Source of the DNA: Proteobacteria bacterium HN_bin10 | Lineage (GTDB): Bacteria > Pseudomonadota > Alphaproteobacteria > Caulobacterales > Aquidulcibacteraceae | Length of the DNA: 14,900 nucleotides | Assembly (NCBI GenBank): GCA_002083515.1 | Contig: LWDN01000089.1 | Span: forward strand, 1 to 14,900 | Reading direction: 5' to 3' | In this document: positions 1-5,931 of the stretch, in pieces | Position numbering within the stretch: position 1 is the first letter of the stretch | Layout: each line of letters begins with the position of its first letter | Position numbers and translations under genes: made by a program | Notes under the pieces: generated by a model | What the model was told of the DNA's origin: nothing | The model's input: the letters and a program-made list of their open reading frames with translations, nothing else | Databases searched by the model: none

Positions 1-840
1 CTGTTCGAGATGGCGCACGCGCGCCTCGAGATAGCGCGCGCGCCATTTCCAGCGATCGGGATCGGGCGCGGCTTCGACAGCCGCCGGCGGTTCCGCGTGA
101 GGCGCAGCCGCCTGCTTCTGCAAGTGCGCCACGCGCCGTTCGAGATAAAACATGCGCCAGCGCAGCAGCTTGTCGGTCTCGGCGTTGGCGGCGAACGGCT
201 CGGCCGGCGCCGGCGGCGGCGCCTGCCGCAGCGCGCGCAATTCTTCCTCCAGAAACGCCGCCCGCGCCGTCGCTTCGCGCGCGGTCCACTCATGCACAGG
301 CGGTTCGGGCGCGGGTTCCGGCTGGGGCATCGCCGCAGCCAGCGGCGCGCGCGCCTGGCTCTCCAGATAGCGCACGCGCTGTTCGAAATAGCGCAGGCGC
401 CAGGTCTGCAGCGCCGCGTTCTCGTCCTCGACCGGCGTCGCTTCCGCGTCGACGGTGCGCGCGCGCTCCGCTTCGAGCGCGCGCAAGCGCGCCAATTCTT
501 CCGCGTCGGGATTGCTCAACGCCCCACGCCGCTGCTGTTCGGCCAACTCGCCAGCCAATTCGTCGCCGCGCGCGCGCGCGGTTTCGAGCGCGCGTTCCAG
601 TTCGGCAATGCGGGCGTCGCGTATGCCCAACAAGCGCTGGCCGGCATCGTCGCTGGGTTCGGGCGCCGGCGCGCCCTCGCCGCTAAAGCGGACCAAATCC
701 TGCAACAGACTTTCGCGCTCGCGCTCCAGCCGCGCTTCCGCGGGCGCGGCGCGCATCGCCGCCCAGGCCCAGCCGGCCATCGCGGCAAAGCCCGCCGTCA
801 GCAGCAACCAGATCGCCAATTGTCCGATCAGGTACATCAT
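1..840 (-). CDS. Membrane-anchored coiled-coil repeat protein (partial, C-terminus outside window)
   Basis: I do not recognise a named family. The frame stays open from an ATG at 840 to the window edge, giving at least 280 residues with no stop seen. Residues 4-29 form one hydrophobic, tryptophan-rich segment with no charge before it and many arginines after it, so the bulk probably faces the cytoplasm (positive-inside inference). The rest is Glu/Arg/Ala-rich heptad-like helix broken by Pro/Ala-rich linkers. A motif W-R-x-x-Y/F-x-E-x-R-V-x-x-L recurs at residues 147, 228 and 266. The start lies 2 bases after the stop of the OmpA-like gene, so translation is probably coupled; an ATG one codon later (837) is equally possible. 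It is the third gene of a cluster with the OmpA-like and 60-residue membrane proteins, which suggests an envelope or scaffold role. No catalytic motif is visible. Confidence 0.8.
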   Translation of the reverse strand, partial: MMYLIGQLAIWLLLTAGFAAMAGWAWAAMRAAPAEARLERERESLLQDLVRFSGEGAPAPEPSDDAGQRLLGIRDARIAELERALETARARGDELAGELAEQQRRGALSNPDAEELARLRALEAERARTVDAEATPVEDENAALQTWRLRYFEQRVRYLESQARAPLAAAMPQPEPAPEPPVHEWTAREATARAAFLEEELRALRQAPPPAPAEPFAANAETDKLLRWRMFYLERRVAHLQKQAAAPHAEPPAAVEAAPDPDRWKWRARYLEARVRHLEQ

Positions 841-842
841 CT

Positions 843-1964
843 CTAGCTGCTCACGTAGAATTCGATGCGCCGGTTGGCGGCTTGGCCGGCTTGCGTCGCA
901 TTGCTGGCGCGCGGCCTGTCGGGGCCATAGCCGCGTGCGCTCAGCCGCGCCCGCGCCACGCCTTGGCCGGCGAGATAGGCCGCCACCGCGTCGGCGCGGC
1001 GGCGCGAGAGCTCCATGTTGAGATCGCGGCTGCCGCTGGTGTCGGTGTGGCCGGCGACCTCGATGGAGAATCGATCGCAGCGCAGCGCCACCGAGGCCAG
1101 CGCATTCAAGACGTCGCGGCTTGCCGGCGCGATCGCGGACGACCCTTCGGCGAAGGTGATGACGTTGCGCTCCATCAGCCGATCGAAGGCGCGTTCGCAG
1201 GTTTCGGCGTCGCCCTCGCTGAGGTTCAGGCCTTGCAATTCCGGGTGATCGAGATCGAGCCCGTCGACCGTCACCGCTAGGCGCGAGCGGAACGGCGCCG
1301 GCGGCGAACCCAACGCCGCGCGCACCGCCTCGACGCCGGCTTGGGACCCGTCGCCGATGACGACGATCTGACTATCGACAATGCGGGCTTCGCCGCTGCC
1401 GAGTTGCGCCAAAGCGCGCATCGAGGCGCGCGCCATGTCGGAGAAAAGCGGCGACGCTGCGCCGCCGGCCACGTGCATGTCGTCGATGGCTTGTGCATTA
1501 GGAAACGCTTGCGCAGCGACAGCCATCAGATCGACGCGCGCATTCTCGCTGGGCACAGCGCCGCTCAGCACGATGCGCGACGCCTCGCGCTTGATGCTCC
1601 AGGCGAAGGGGCGCTCGAACGTGCCGGCGCGCAAGCCGGCGACATTGACGCTGGTGACGCCGCCGGCCCAGGCGCCGCCGCCGCCGGTCGCTTTCAACGC
1701 CGCCTCGCGGGCCGCGTCGATGTCGGCCTCGTCTTCAACGATGCCGCGCAGGATCGCGCGCTGGCCGTTCATCTCGACATCGAGGCCGGGAAACCCTTCG
1801 GCCGAAAGCGCAGTGGCGACGTGCTCCTTTAGCACGCCAGGCACGCGCCACACCGCGCCGTTGTGCGGCGCGAGCAACCCAAGCAACCCGGAGATGATGA
1901 CGCCACCAACGCCCGTGATCAGCGTCAACCGGCGCTGGGTGGCGGGATCGGCAGAGCGGATCAT
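843..1964 (-). CDS. OmpA-family peptidoglycan-binding protein with BON-like repeats
   Basis: A 373-residue protein. The N-terminus is basic (two Arg before the helix) and is followed by a single hydrophobic segment at about residues 13-30, so the body should lie in the periplasm, anchored to the inner membrane. Residues about 43-235 look like two or three BON-type alpha/beta repeats, each with a helix then a strand reading like AILRGIV or IVLSGAV. Residues about 265-373 are an OmpA C-terminal domain. It contains AGHTDTSG with the peptidoglycan-binding Asp at 308, followed by N-x-x-LS-x-x-R-A. The layout resembles BON plus OmpA proteins such as mycobacterial OmpATb/ArfA; no outer-membrane barrel is seen. 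Its ATG overlaps the stop of the upstream small gene by 4 bases (ATGA) and its own stop is 2 bases before the next start, so the three genes are probably one transcript. Substrate and partners are inferred. Confidence 0.88.
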   Translation of the reverse strand: MIRSADPATQRRLTLITGVGGVIISGLLGLLAPHNGAVWRVPGVLKEHVATALSAEGFPGLDVEMNGQRAILRGIVEDEADIDAAREAALKATGGGGAWAGGVTSVNVAGLRAGTFERPFAWSIKREASRIVLSGAVPSENARVDLMAVAAQAFPNAQAIDDMHVAGGAASPLFSDMARASMRALAQLGSGEARIVDSQIVVIGDGSQAGVEAVRAALGSPPAPFRSRLAVTVDGLDLDHPELQGLNLSEGDAETCERAFDRLMERNVITFAEGSSAIAPASRDVLNALASVALRCDRFSIEVAGHTDTSGSRDLNMELSRRRADAVAAYLAGQGVARARLSARGYGPDRPRASNATQAGQAANRRIEFYVSS

Positions 1965-2143
1965 GAGCCGCGCGCCCTGCGCACTTGCACTTCGGTCAGC
2001 GCCGCGCGGAGTTGTTCATTGTCGCGCTCGGCTGTGCGGCGCCGTTCGGCGGCGCTGCGCGCATAGAGATAGGCGCCCACGGCAAAGCCAAGGATCGCCG
2101 CCACGGCGAACAGGATCGCTTCTGAAAGGAACAGACCGATCAT
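1961..2143 (-). CDS. Small single-pass membrane protein
   Basis: A 60-residue protein with no recognised family. Residues about 5-28 are a hydrophobic helix rich in Ala, Leu, Phe and Gly. A basic, charged helical tail follows (AERRRTAERDNEQ), which by the positive-inside rule should be cytoplasmic. It overlaps the OmpA-like gene by ATGA, the strongest sign that it is real and co-translated. It is the first gene of the three-gene minus-strand cluster. Upstream is a 114-base divergent region shared with the TrmH-family gene. Only a weak purine stretch (GAGAAAA) precedes the start. It could be an accessory or assembly factor for the OmpA-like protein, but nothing in the sequence proves this. Confidence 0.7.
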   Translation of the reverse strand: MIGLFLSEAILFAVAAILGFAVGAYLYARSAAERRRTAERDNEQLRAALTEVQVRRARGS

Positions 2144-2257
2144 TTTTCTCGCGCCGCGCGCATCATCAATTGCCTTAACGCCCTTCTAATGCCCGGCGAA
2201 CTAGGCGAAAACCGGAAAACCCCACAGAGCGAACCACCGGACAAGCCCGCAGCGGAC

Positions 2258-3064
2258 ATGGCTCACAACATTACCAGCGCGTCCAATCCGCTGATCAAGA
2301 CGCTGAAGAGCCTGCACCTGAAGAAGGCGCGCGCCGAGAGCGGCTTGTTCCTGGCCGAAGGCGCGCGGCTCGCCATCGAGGCTGCCGATCTTGGCGCATG
2401 GCCTGAAATCCTGGTGTTCTCGCCCGCCGCGCGCGAGCGCGCGCAGGTTCGCACGCTGATCGACGAAGCCGAGGCGCGGCGCGTGCGCACCGTCGAGACC
2501 AGCGAAGGCGTGCTCGCCCAGATCAGCAAGCGCGACAATCCGCAGACCGTGATCGGCGCCTACCGCCAACGCCTCTCGGCGCTCGATGCGATCGCCGGCG
2601 AGACCGTGATCGCGCTCGAAGGCGTGCGCGATCCGGGCAATCTCGGGACCATTCTGCGCACCGCCGATTCCACCGGCGCCGGCGGCGTCATCCTGATTGG
2701 GGAAAGCTGCGATCCGTTTTCCGTCGAAGCCGTGCGCGCCAGCATGGGCTCGCTGTTCGCGGTCAAGCTCGCGCGCGCTTCGTTCGAGGAGCTGCTGCGC
2801 TACAAGCAAACGCGCGGCGCCAGCATGCTGGGGCTTTCGCTCAAGGGCGCCGCGTTCACCGCCGATGAACCCGCGCCGGCGCGCACCATCGTGCTGATGG
2901 GCAACGAACAATCGGGGTTGCCGCAGCCCATGGAAGCGGCCTGCGACAGGCTGGTGAAGCTGCCGATGCGCGGACGCGCCGACAGTCTCAATCTTGCCGT
3001 CGCCACGGCGGTGATGCTCTACGATCTTTGGCGGAGACGCGGATATGACGGCGCGCGCGCCTGA
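2258..3064 (+). CDS. TrmH/SpoU-family RNA 2'-O-methyltransferase
   Basis: Predicted to methylate a ribose 2'-OH of rRNA or tRNA using S-adenosylmethionine. It is a SPOUT-fold protein of 268 residues. The N-terminal part (ITSASNPLIK onward) matches the SpoU substrate-binding domain. The C-terminal methylase has all three family motifs: motif 1 around NLGTILRTAD with the catalytic Arg at 134, motif 2 GNEQSGL at 215-221, and motif 3 SLNLAVA at 243-249, which forms part of the knotted cofactor site. An upstream in-frame ATG at 2189 would add 23 low-complexity residues; I prefer 2258 because the conserved family start follows at once. The gene overlaps the next methyltransferase by 20 bases, implying one operon. 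RlmB-like is the closest description; the exact target base cannot be read from sequence. Confidence 0.92.
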   Translation: MAHNITSASNPLIKTLKSLHLKKARAESGLFLAEGARLAIEAADLGAWPEILVFSPAARERAQVRTLIDEAEARRVRTVETSEGVLAQISKRDNPQTVIGAYRQRLSALDAIAGETVIALEGVRDPGNLGTILRTADSTGAGGVILIGESCDPFSVEAVRASMGSLFAVKLARASFEELLRYKQTRGASMLGLSLKGAAFTADEPAPARTIVLMGNEQSGLPQPMEAACDRLVKLPMRGRADSLNLAVATAVMLYDLWRRRGYDGARA

Positions 3065-3953
3065 GCTTTTGATCGCCGACGATTGGCGCGACTATCGCCT
3101 GCTGGATTCCGGCAATGGCGGCAAGCTGGAGCAGGTCGGCCCCTATCGTTTCGTGCGCCCGGAGCCGCAGGCGCTGTGGGCGCCGGCGCGCCCGGCGGCC
3201 GAATGGGATGGCGCAGACGCCATCTTCGCACCTTCTTCCGGTGACGACGAAGACAGCGGCCGCTGGCGTTTCAATCGCGAACTGCCGCCAAGCTGGACGC
3301 TAGCCTGGGACGACATCGGCTTCCTCTCGCGGCCGACGCCGTTTCGTCATCTGGCTTTTTTTCCGGAGCACTCGGTGCATTGGCGGTTTGCGCGCGATTG
3401 CCTGAAGGCGCACCAGGGCGCGCAACCTGAAGTGCTGAACCTCTTCGGCTATACGGGCCTTGCTTCGCTCGTCTGCGCCAAGGCGGGCTCGAAGGTTACG
3501 CACGTCGATGCGTCGAAGAAGGCCATCGGCTTCGCCAAGGACAATCAGCAGGCAGCCGGTTTGAACGAAGCGCCGATCCGCTGGATTTGCGACGATGCGC
3601 TGAGTTTCGTGAAGCGCGAGCTTAGGCGCGGGCGCCGCTACGATGGCATCGTCCTCGATCCGCCGAAATTCGGCCGCGGGCCGGACGGCGAAACCTGGCG
3701 GCTCGAAACCGATCTGCCGGAATTGCTCGAAGCCTGCCAAACGCTGCTCCGCACCGACCCCGCCGATCGCGCAAGCGCCAAGGGTTTCATGATCGCCACT
3801 GTGTACGCAGTGCGGCTGTCGTACTTGGCGCTGGCGCAAACGGCGCAGCAGATGTTCGTGGGCGGCGTCTGGGAAGCGGGCGAAATGTGCCTGCCGCACG
3901 AGGGCCGCAGCGAATTGCTGCCGACGGCGATTTTCGCCCGCTGGCGGGGGTGA
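3045..3953 (+). CDS. RlmI-like class I SAM-dependent methyltransferase
   Basis: A 302-residue Rossmann-fold methyltransferase resembling the C-terminal catalytic part of the RlmI/RlmK group (COG1092-like), which methylate 23S rRNA. The SAM-binding motif NLFGYTG is at 132-138, an acidic motif (THVDASKKAI) follows, and LDPPKFGRG has its DPPK core at 205-208, typical of enzymes acting on nucleic-acid bases. The N-terminal ~115 residues contain paired motifs such as GPYRFVRPEPQALW and do not look like a PUA domain, so this is the PUA-less branch. GGAG at 3033-3036 precedes the ATG by 8 bases. It overlaps the TrmH-family gene by 20 bases, giving a two-gene RNA-modification operon. The RNA target is unknown, and a protein substrate is not excluded. 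Confidence 0.85.
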   Translation: MTARAPELLIADDWRDYRLLDSGNGGKLEQVGPYRFVRPEPQALWAPARPAAEWDGADAIFAPSSGDDEDSGRWRFNRELPPSWTLAWDDIGFLSRPTPFRHLAFFPEHSVHWRFARDCLKAHQGAQPEVLNLFGYTGLASLVCAKAGSKVTHVDASKKAIGFAKDNQQAAGLNEAPIRWICDDALSFVKRELRRGRRYDGIVLDPPKFGRGPDGETWRLETDLPELLEACQTLLRTDPADRASAKGFMIATVYAVRLSYLALAQTAQQMFVGGVWEAGEMCLPHEGRSELLPTAIFARWRG

Positions 3954-3991
3954 ACAACGAGCCCTCGCCGTTCGCGAACGCCGGAAAGCGC

Positions 3992-4021
3992 TGGACATGG
4001 GCGCATGTTCGCGATATGTTC
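3992..4021 (+). promoter_or_regulatory. Predicted sigma70 promoter overlapped by a LexA (SOS) box
   Basis: GTTC (4007-4010), seven bases, GTTC (4018-4021) is exactly the direct-repeat LexA box known from alphaproteobacteria. It overlaps the -10 of a plausible promoter: TGGACA at 3992-3997 (5 of 6 bases of consensus), a 17-base spacer, and TATGTT at 4015-4020 (4 of 6). Repression by LexA at this position is the expected geometry. The first gene downstream is mntA, then hepT and the repair gene ogt. The box itself is seen; LexA binding is inference. A random match to eight fixed bases is expected about once per 33 kb on two strands, but rarely inside a 116-base intergenic region and on top of a promoter. 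Confidence 0.6.
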
Positions 4022-4069
4022 TGCCGTCGATTCCACTTCGACAAGGGCGTTCCAGTGTTAGACTGCCTT

Positions 4070-4366
4070 ATGGCTCAACCCCTCGACCGGCTTACGGCGC
4101 AATTGCGCGCCCTCAAACCCGAACTTGCCGAGAAGTTCGGCGTCTCCGGGTTTGCTGTGTTCGGCTCCTACGCCCGCAATGAGGCGGGCCCCGACAGCGA
4201 TCTCGATCTTCTGCTCGATTTCTCACGCACACCCAGCTTGTTCGAGTTGAGCCGTCTCGATCAAATCCTTGAGCAAACGCTTGGCGTTAAGGTCGATACC
4301 GTTCCCCGTGACAGCCTCAATCCTCGTTACGCGGCATTCATTCTGCCAGAACTTGTACCGGTCTGA
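4070..4366 (+). CDS. mntA: MntA-type minimal nucleotidyltransferase antitoxin
   Basis: A 98-residue minimal nucleotidyltransferase. The catalytic signature G-S-x10-D-x-D is complete: Gly32, Ser33, Asp44, Asp46. In characterised MntA/HepT (type VII) systems this enzyme transfers AMP from ATP to a tyrosine of the HepT toxin and silences it. The partner HepT follows with a one-base TGATG overlap. No Shine-Dalgarno lies next to the ATG at 4070. An in-frame GTG at 4055 has AAGGG at 4043-4047 spaced 7 bases before it and would add five residues, so the start is uncertain. A second weak promoter (TTCGAC, 16 bases, extended -10 TGTTAGACT at 4056-4064) would give a leaderless message from 4070. The gene is separated from the methyltransferase upstream by 116 bases. 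Confidence 0.88.
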   Translation: MAQPLDRLTAQLRALKPELAEKFGVSGFAVFGSYARNEAGPDSDLDLLLDFSRTPSLFELSRLDQILEQTLGVKVDTVPRDSLNPRYAAFILPELVPV

Positions 4367-4719
4367 TGACGAAGCGCAAAGCGCGACCAATCCTGGAAGA
4401 CATGCTCGCCTACGCGGAAGAAGCACGCGACATCCTCGCCGGCCGTGACGGCGCTGCGCTCCGCGCCGATCGCATGCGCCTGCTTGCTGTTACGCGAGCG
4501 GTCGAGATCGTCGGCGAAGCCGCAAACCAACTGCCGCCAGACATTTCCGCATCGATCACCTTCGACCTCAGTCCGGCTATCGCCATGCGCCACAGGCTCA
4601 TTCACGGCTATGACAGCGTAAGCGCCGACATCGTCGCCAAGACAGTTCGCGATGATTTCCCTGCCCTCATTCAATCCCTGCGAGCGACACTCTCGCTACA
4701 GCTGCCGGACGAAGCCTGA
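4366..4719 (+). CDS. hepT: HepT-type toxin (HEPN RNase)
   Basis: A 117-residue all-helical HEPN-domain protein and the toxin partner of MntA. The family motif R-x4-H-x-Y is intact in RHRLIHGY: Arg75, His80 and Tyr82. In known systems Arg and His are needed for RNA cleavage and Tyr is the residue AMPylated by MntA, so both toxicity and its control look preserved. It starts in the TGATG overlap with mntA and ends in a second TGATG overlap with ogt. This unusual arrangement ties translation of a toxin to a DNA repair enzyme. No strong ribosome binding site precedes it, which fits translational coupling. Confidence in family is high; the RNA target and actual toxicity are not known. Confidence 0.88.
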   Translation: MTKRKARPILEDMLAYAEEARDILAGRDGAALRADRMRLLAVTRAVEIVGEAANQLPPDISASITFDLSPAIAMRHRLIHGYDSVSADIVAKTVRDDFPALIQSLRATLSLQLPDEA

Positions 4720-5261
4720 TGTTCGCTTACGCCCTGTTCGACACCACCATCGGCCGTTGCGCCATCGCCTGGGGCCAGCGCGGAATCATCGGCGTGCAAT
4801 TGCCAGAGCGCAGCCCCGACGCCACCCGCGTCCGGCTCATGCGGCTCTGCCCCAACGGCGACGAGGCCGAGCCGCCGAAACAGATCGCCCGCGCAGTCGC
4901 CGATATCCAGGCGCTCTTGCGGGGCGAGAAGAAATCGTTGCGCGCCGTGCAACTCGATCTCTCGCGCGTGCCGGCGTTCAACGCCCGTGTTTACGAAACA
5001 ACGCGCGCCATTCCGCCTGGCGCCACGCGCACTTATGGCGAGATCGCGCGCGCCATCGGCGAACCGGACGGCGCGCGCGCCGTCGGCCAAGCGCTTGGGC
5101 GCAATCCGTTTGCGATCGTGGTGCCGTGCCACCGCGTCGTCGGCGCCAACGATAAGCTCGTCGGCTTTTCCGCCAATGGCGGCATCAGAACCAAGCTGAA
5201 GATGCTGAAGCTGGAAGGCTGGCGCGAGAATGAGCCGAGCCTGTTCGAGGAGATGGCTTGA
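4719..5261 (+). CDS. ogt: Methylated-DNA--[protein]-cysteine S-methyltransferase
   Basis: A suicide repair protein that takes O6-alkyl groups from guanine (and O4 from thymine) onto its own cysteine. It has 180 residues, normal for Ogt-type proteins without an Ada regulatory half. The acceptor is Cys137 in VVPCHRVV. The helix-turn-helix region around RTYGEIARAIG and the Asn/Arg segment before Pro-Cys (GRNPFAIVVPCHRV) are present. The C-terminus ends in the FSANGGIRTKLKMLKLEG pattern common in this group. Its ATG overlaps the hepT stop (TGATG), so it is translated with the toxin-antitoxin pair and probably shares the promoter carrying the LexA box. The stop codon overlaps the predicted -35 of the next module. 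The family is secure; the operon with mntA-hepT is the odd point. Confidence 0.93.
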   Translation: MFAYALFDTTIGRCAIAWGQRGIIGVQLPERSPDATRVRLMRLCPNGDEAEPPKQIARAVADIQALLRGEKKSLRAVQLDLSRVPAFNARVYETTRAIPPGATRTYGEIARAIGEPDGARAVGQALGRNPFAIVVPCHRVVGANDKLVGFSANGGIRTKLKMLKLEGWRENEPSLFEEMA

Positions 5262-5286
5262 ACGTAAGGCTTATTTGCCTTACATA
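5258..5286 (+). promoter_or_regulatory. Promoter and palindromic operator of the AbrB-VapC module
   Basis: A perfect 7-base inverted repeat, GTAAGGC (5264-5270) and GCCTTAC (5277-5283) around a 6-base AT-rich centre, fills the spacer between TTGAAC (5258-5263) and TACATA (5281-5286), which are exactly 17 bases apart. This is the expected place for an autorepressing AbrB-type antitoxin with or without its toxin. Only 7 bases separate the -10 from the ATG at 5294, so transcription should begin at or next to the start codon (leaderless). The hexamers are moderate matches (4 of 6 and 3 of 6); the palindrome is the strong part. Confidence 0.6.
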
Positions 5287-5293
5287 GCACGGC

Positions 5294-5551
5294 ATGGGTA
5301 CGCTCACAATCACCGCGAAGGGCCAAGTCACCCTCAAGCGGGACCTGCTTGAACACCTCGGCGTCAAGCCTGGCCAGAAAGTCGATGTCGATTTGCTGCC
5401 GGATGGCAGTTTGAAGGTGCGGGCCGCACCTAGGGGAGAGATTTCCGCCGTGTTCGGATTGCTCGACAACAACGGTGTCAATCTCACCATCGACGAAATG
5501 AACGATGTGATTGCGCGCGGCTGGGCTGGCGAACTTGAAGATAGTCGCTGA
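5294..5551 (+). CDS. AbrB/MazE/SpoVT-family antitoxin
   Basis: An 85-residue protein. Residues 1-46 form a swapped-hairpin AbrB-type DNA-binding domain: LTITAKGQVTLKRDLLEHLG, then PGQKVDVDLLPDGSLKV. The C-terminal part (LTIDEMNDVIARGW) is the helical toxin-binding tail usual for antitoxins paired with PIN toxins. It is directly followed by, and overlaps, a PIN-domain toxin gene. Expected roles are to neutralise that toxin and to repress its own promoter through the palindrome at 5264-5283. There is no clear Shine-Dalgarno before the ATG, consistent with a leaderless message. It starts 32 bases after ogt. Confidence 0.88.
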   Translation: MGTLTITAKGQVTLKRDLLEHLGVKPGQKVDVDLLPDGSLKVRAAPRGEISAVFGLLDNNGVNLTIDEMNDVIARGWAGELEDSR

Positions 5552-5930
5552 CAGCAACGTGCTTCTGCGCGGAATAGTTCGCGACGACGCGCGCCAATTG
5601 GCGATCGCACATGAGACGCTGGGCTCAGCCCAATTGGTCGCCGTCAGCACCGCAAGCTTATGTGAAGTTGTTTGGGTGCTTCGGCGCTACAAGCACGCCC
5701 GTTCGACGATTGCCGATACGATCAGAACGCTCATCAACAGCGCCAACGTCGTTTGCGACCGCCCGGCCGTTGACGCCGGTCTCGCGGCTCTCGATGCGGG
5801 CGGCGACTTCGCCGATGGGGTGATCGCCCACGAAGGACGAGTGCTTGGCGCCGATACGTTTGTATCGTTCGACAAGCGGGCCGTCGCGCAGATCAGTCAA
5901 ACCGGCCAAGTCGCACGTTTGCTGGAATAG
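5535..5930 (+). CDS. vapC: PIN-domain toxin ribonuclease (VapC family)
   Basis: A 131-residue PIN-domain protein expected to be a Mg2+-dependent RNase held in check by the AbrB-type antitoxin. The acidic residues expected for metal binding are visible: Asp6 in VADSNVLLRG, Glu44 in SLCEVVWVL, Asp91/Asp94 in GGDFADGVIA, and Asp113 in FVSFDKRA, so the active site looks intact. The frame opens after a stop at 5508-5510 and contains no ATG near the conserved N-terminus. TTG at 5535 gives the canonical M-K-I-V-A-D-S-N start, overlapping the antitoxin by 17 bases; TTG at 5511 would add eight residues. The weak TTG start and overlap suggest low, coupled translation of the toxin. It converges on the acyl-CoA dehydrogenase with one base between the stop codons and no room for a terminator. 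Confidence 0.87.
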   Translation: MKIVADSNVLLRGIVRDDARQLAIAHETLGSAQLVAVSTASLCEVVWVLRRYKHARSTIADTIRTLINSANVVCDRPAVDAGLAALDAGGDFADGVIAHEGRVLGADTFVSFDKRAVAQISQTGQVARLLE

Positions 5931-5931
5931 C

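Noticed and set aside
10..846. A 278-codon plus-strand frame full of arginine.
   Set aside because: It is antisense to the coiled-coil gene, which has a membrane helix, repeated motifs and an operon-like junction.
2175..2189. TTAA-N7-CTAA, resembling a CtrA site (TTAA-N7-TTAA) in the divergent region.
   Set aside because: It has one mismatch in eight and no supporting promoter elements could be fixed around it. Too weak to list.
2197..2211. GAAC-N7-AAAC before the TrmH-family gene, near a reverse-orientation LexA box.
   Set aside because: One mismatch in a conserved half-site and no matching promoter; not supportable.
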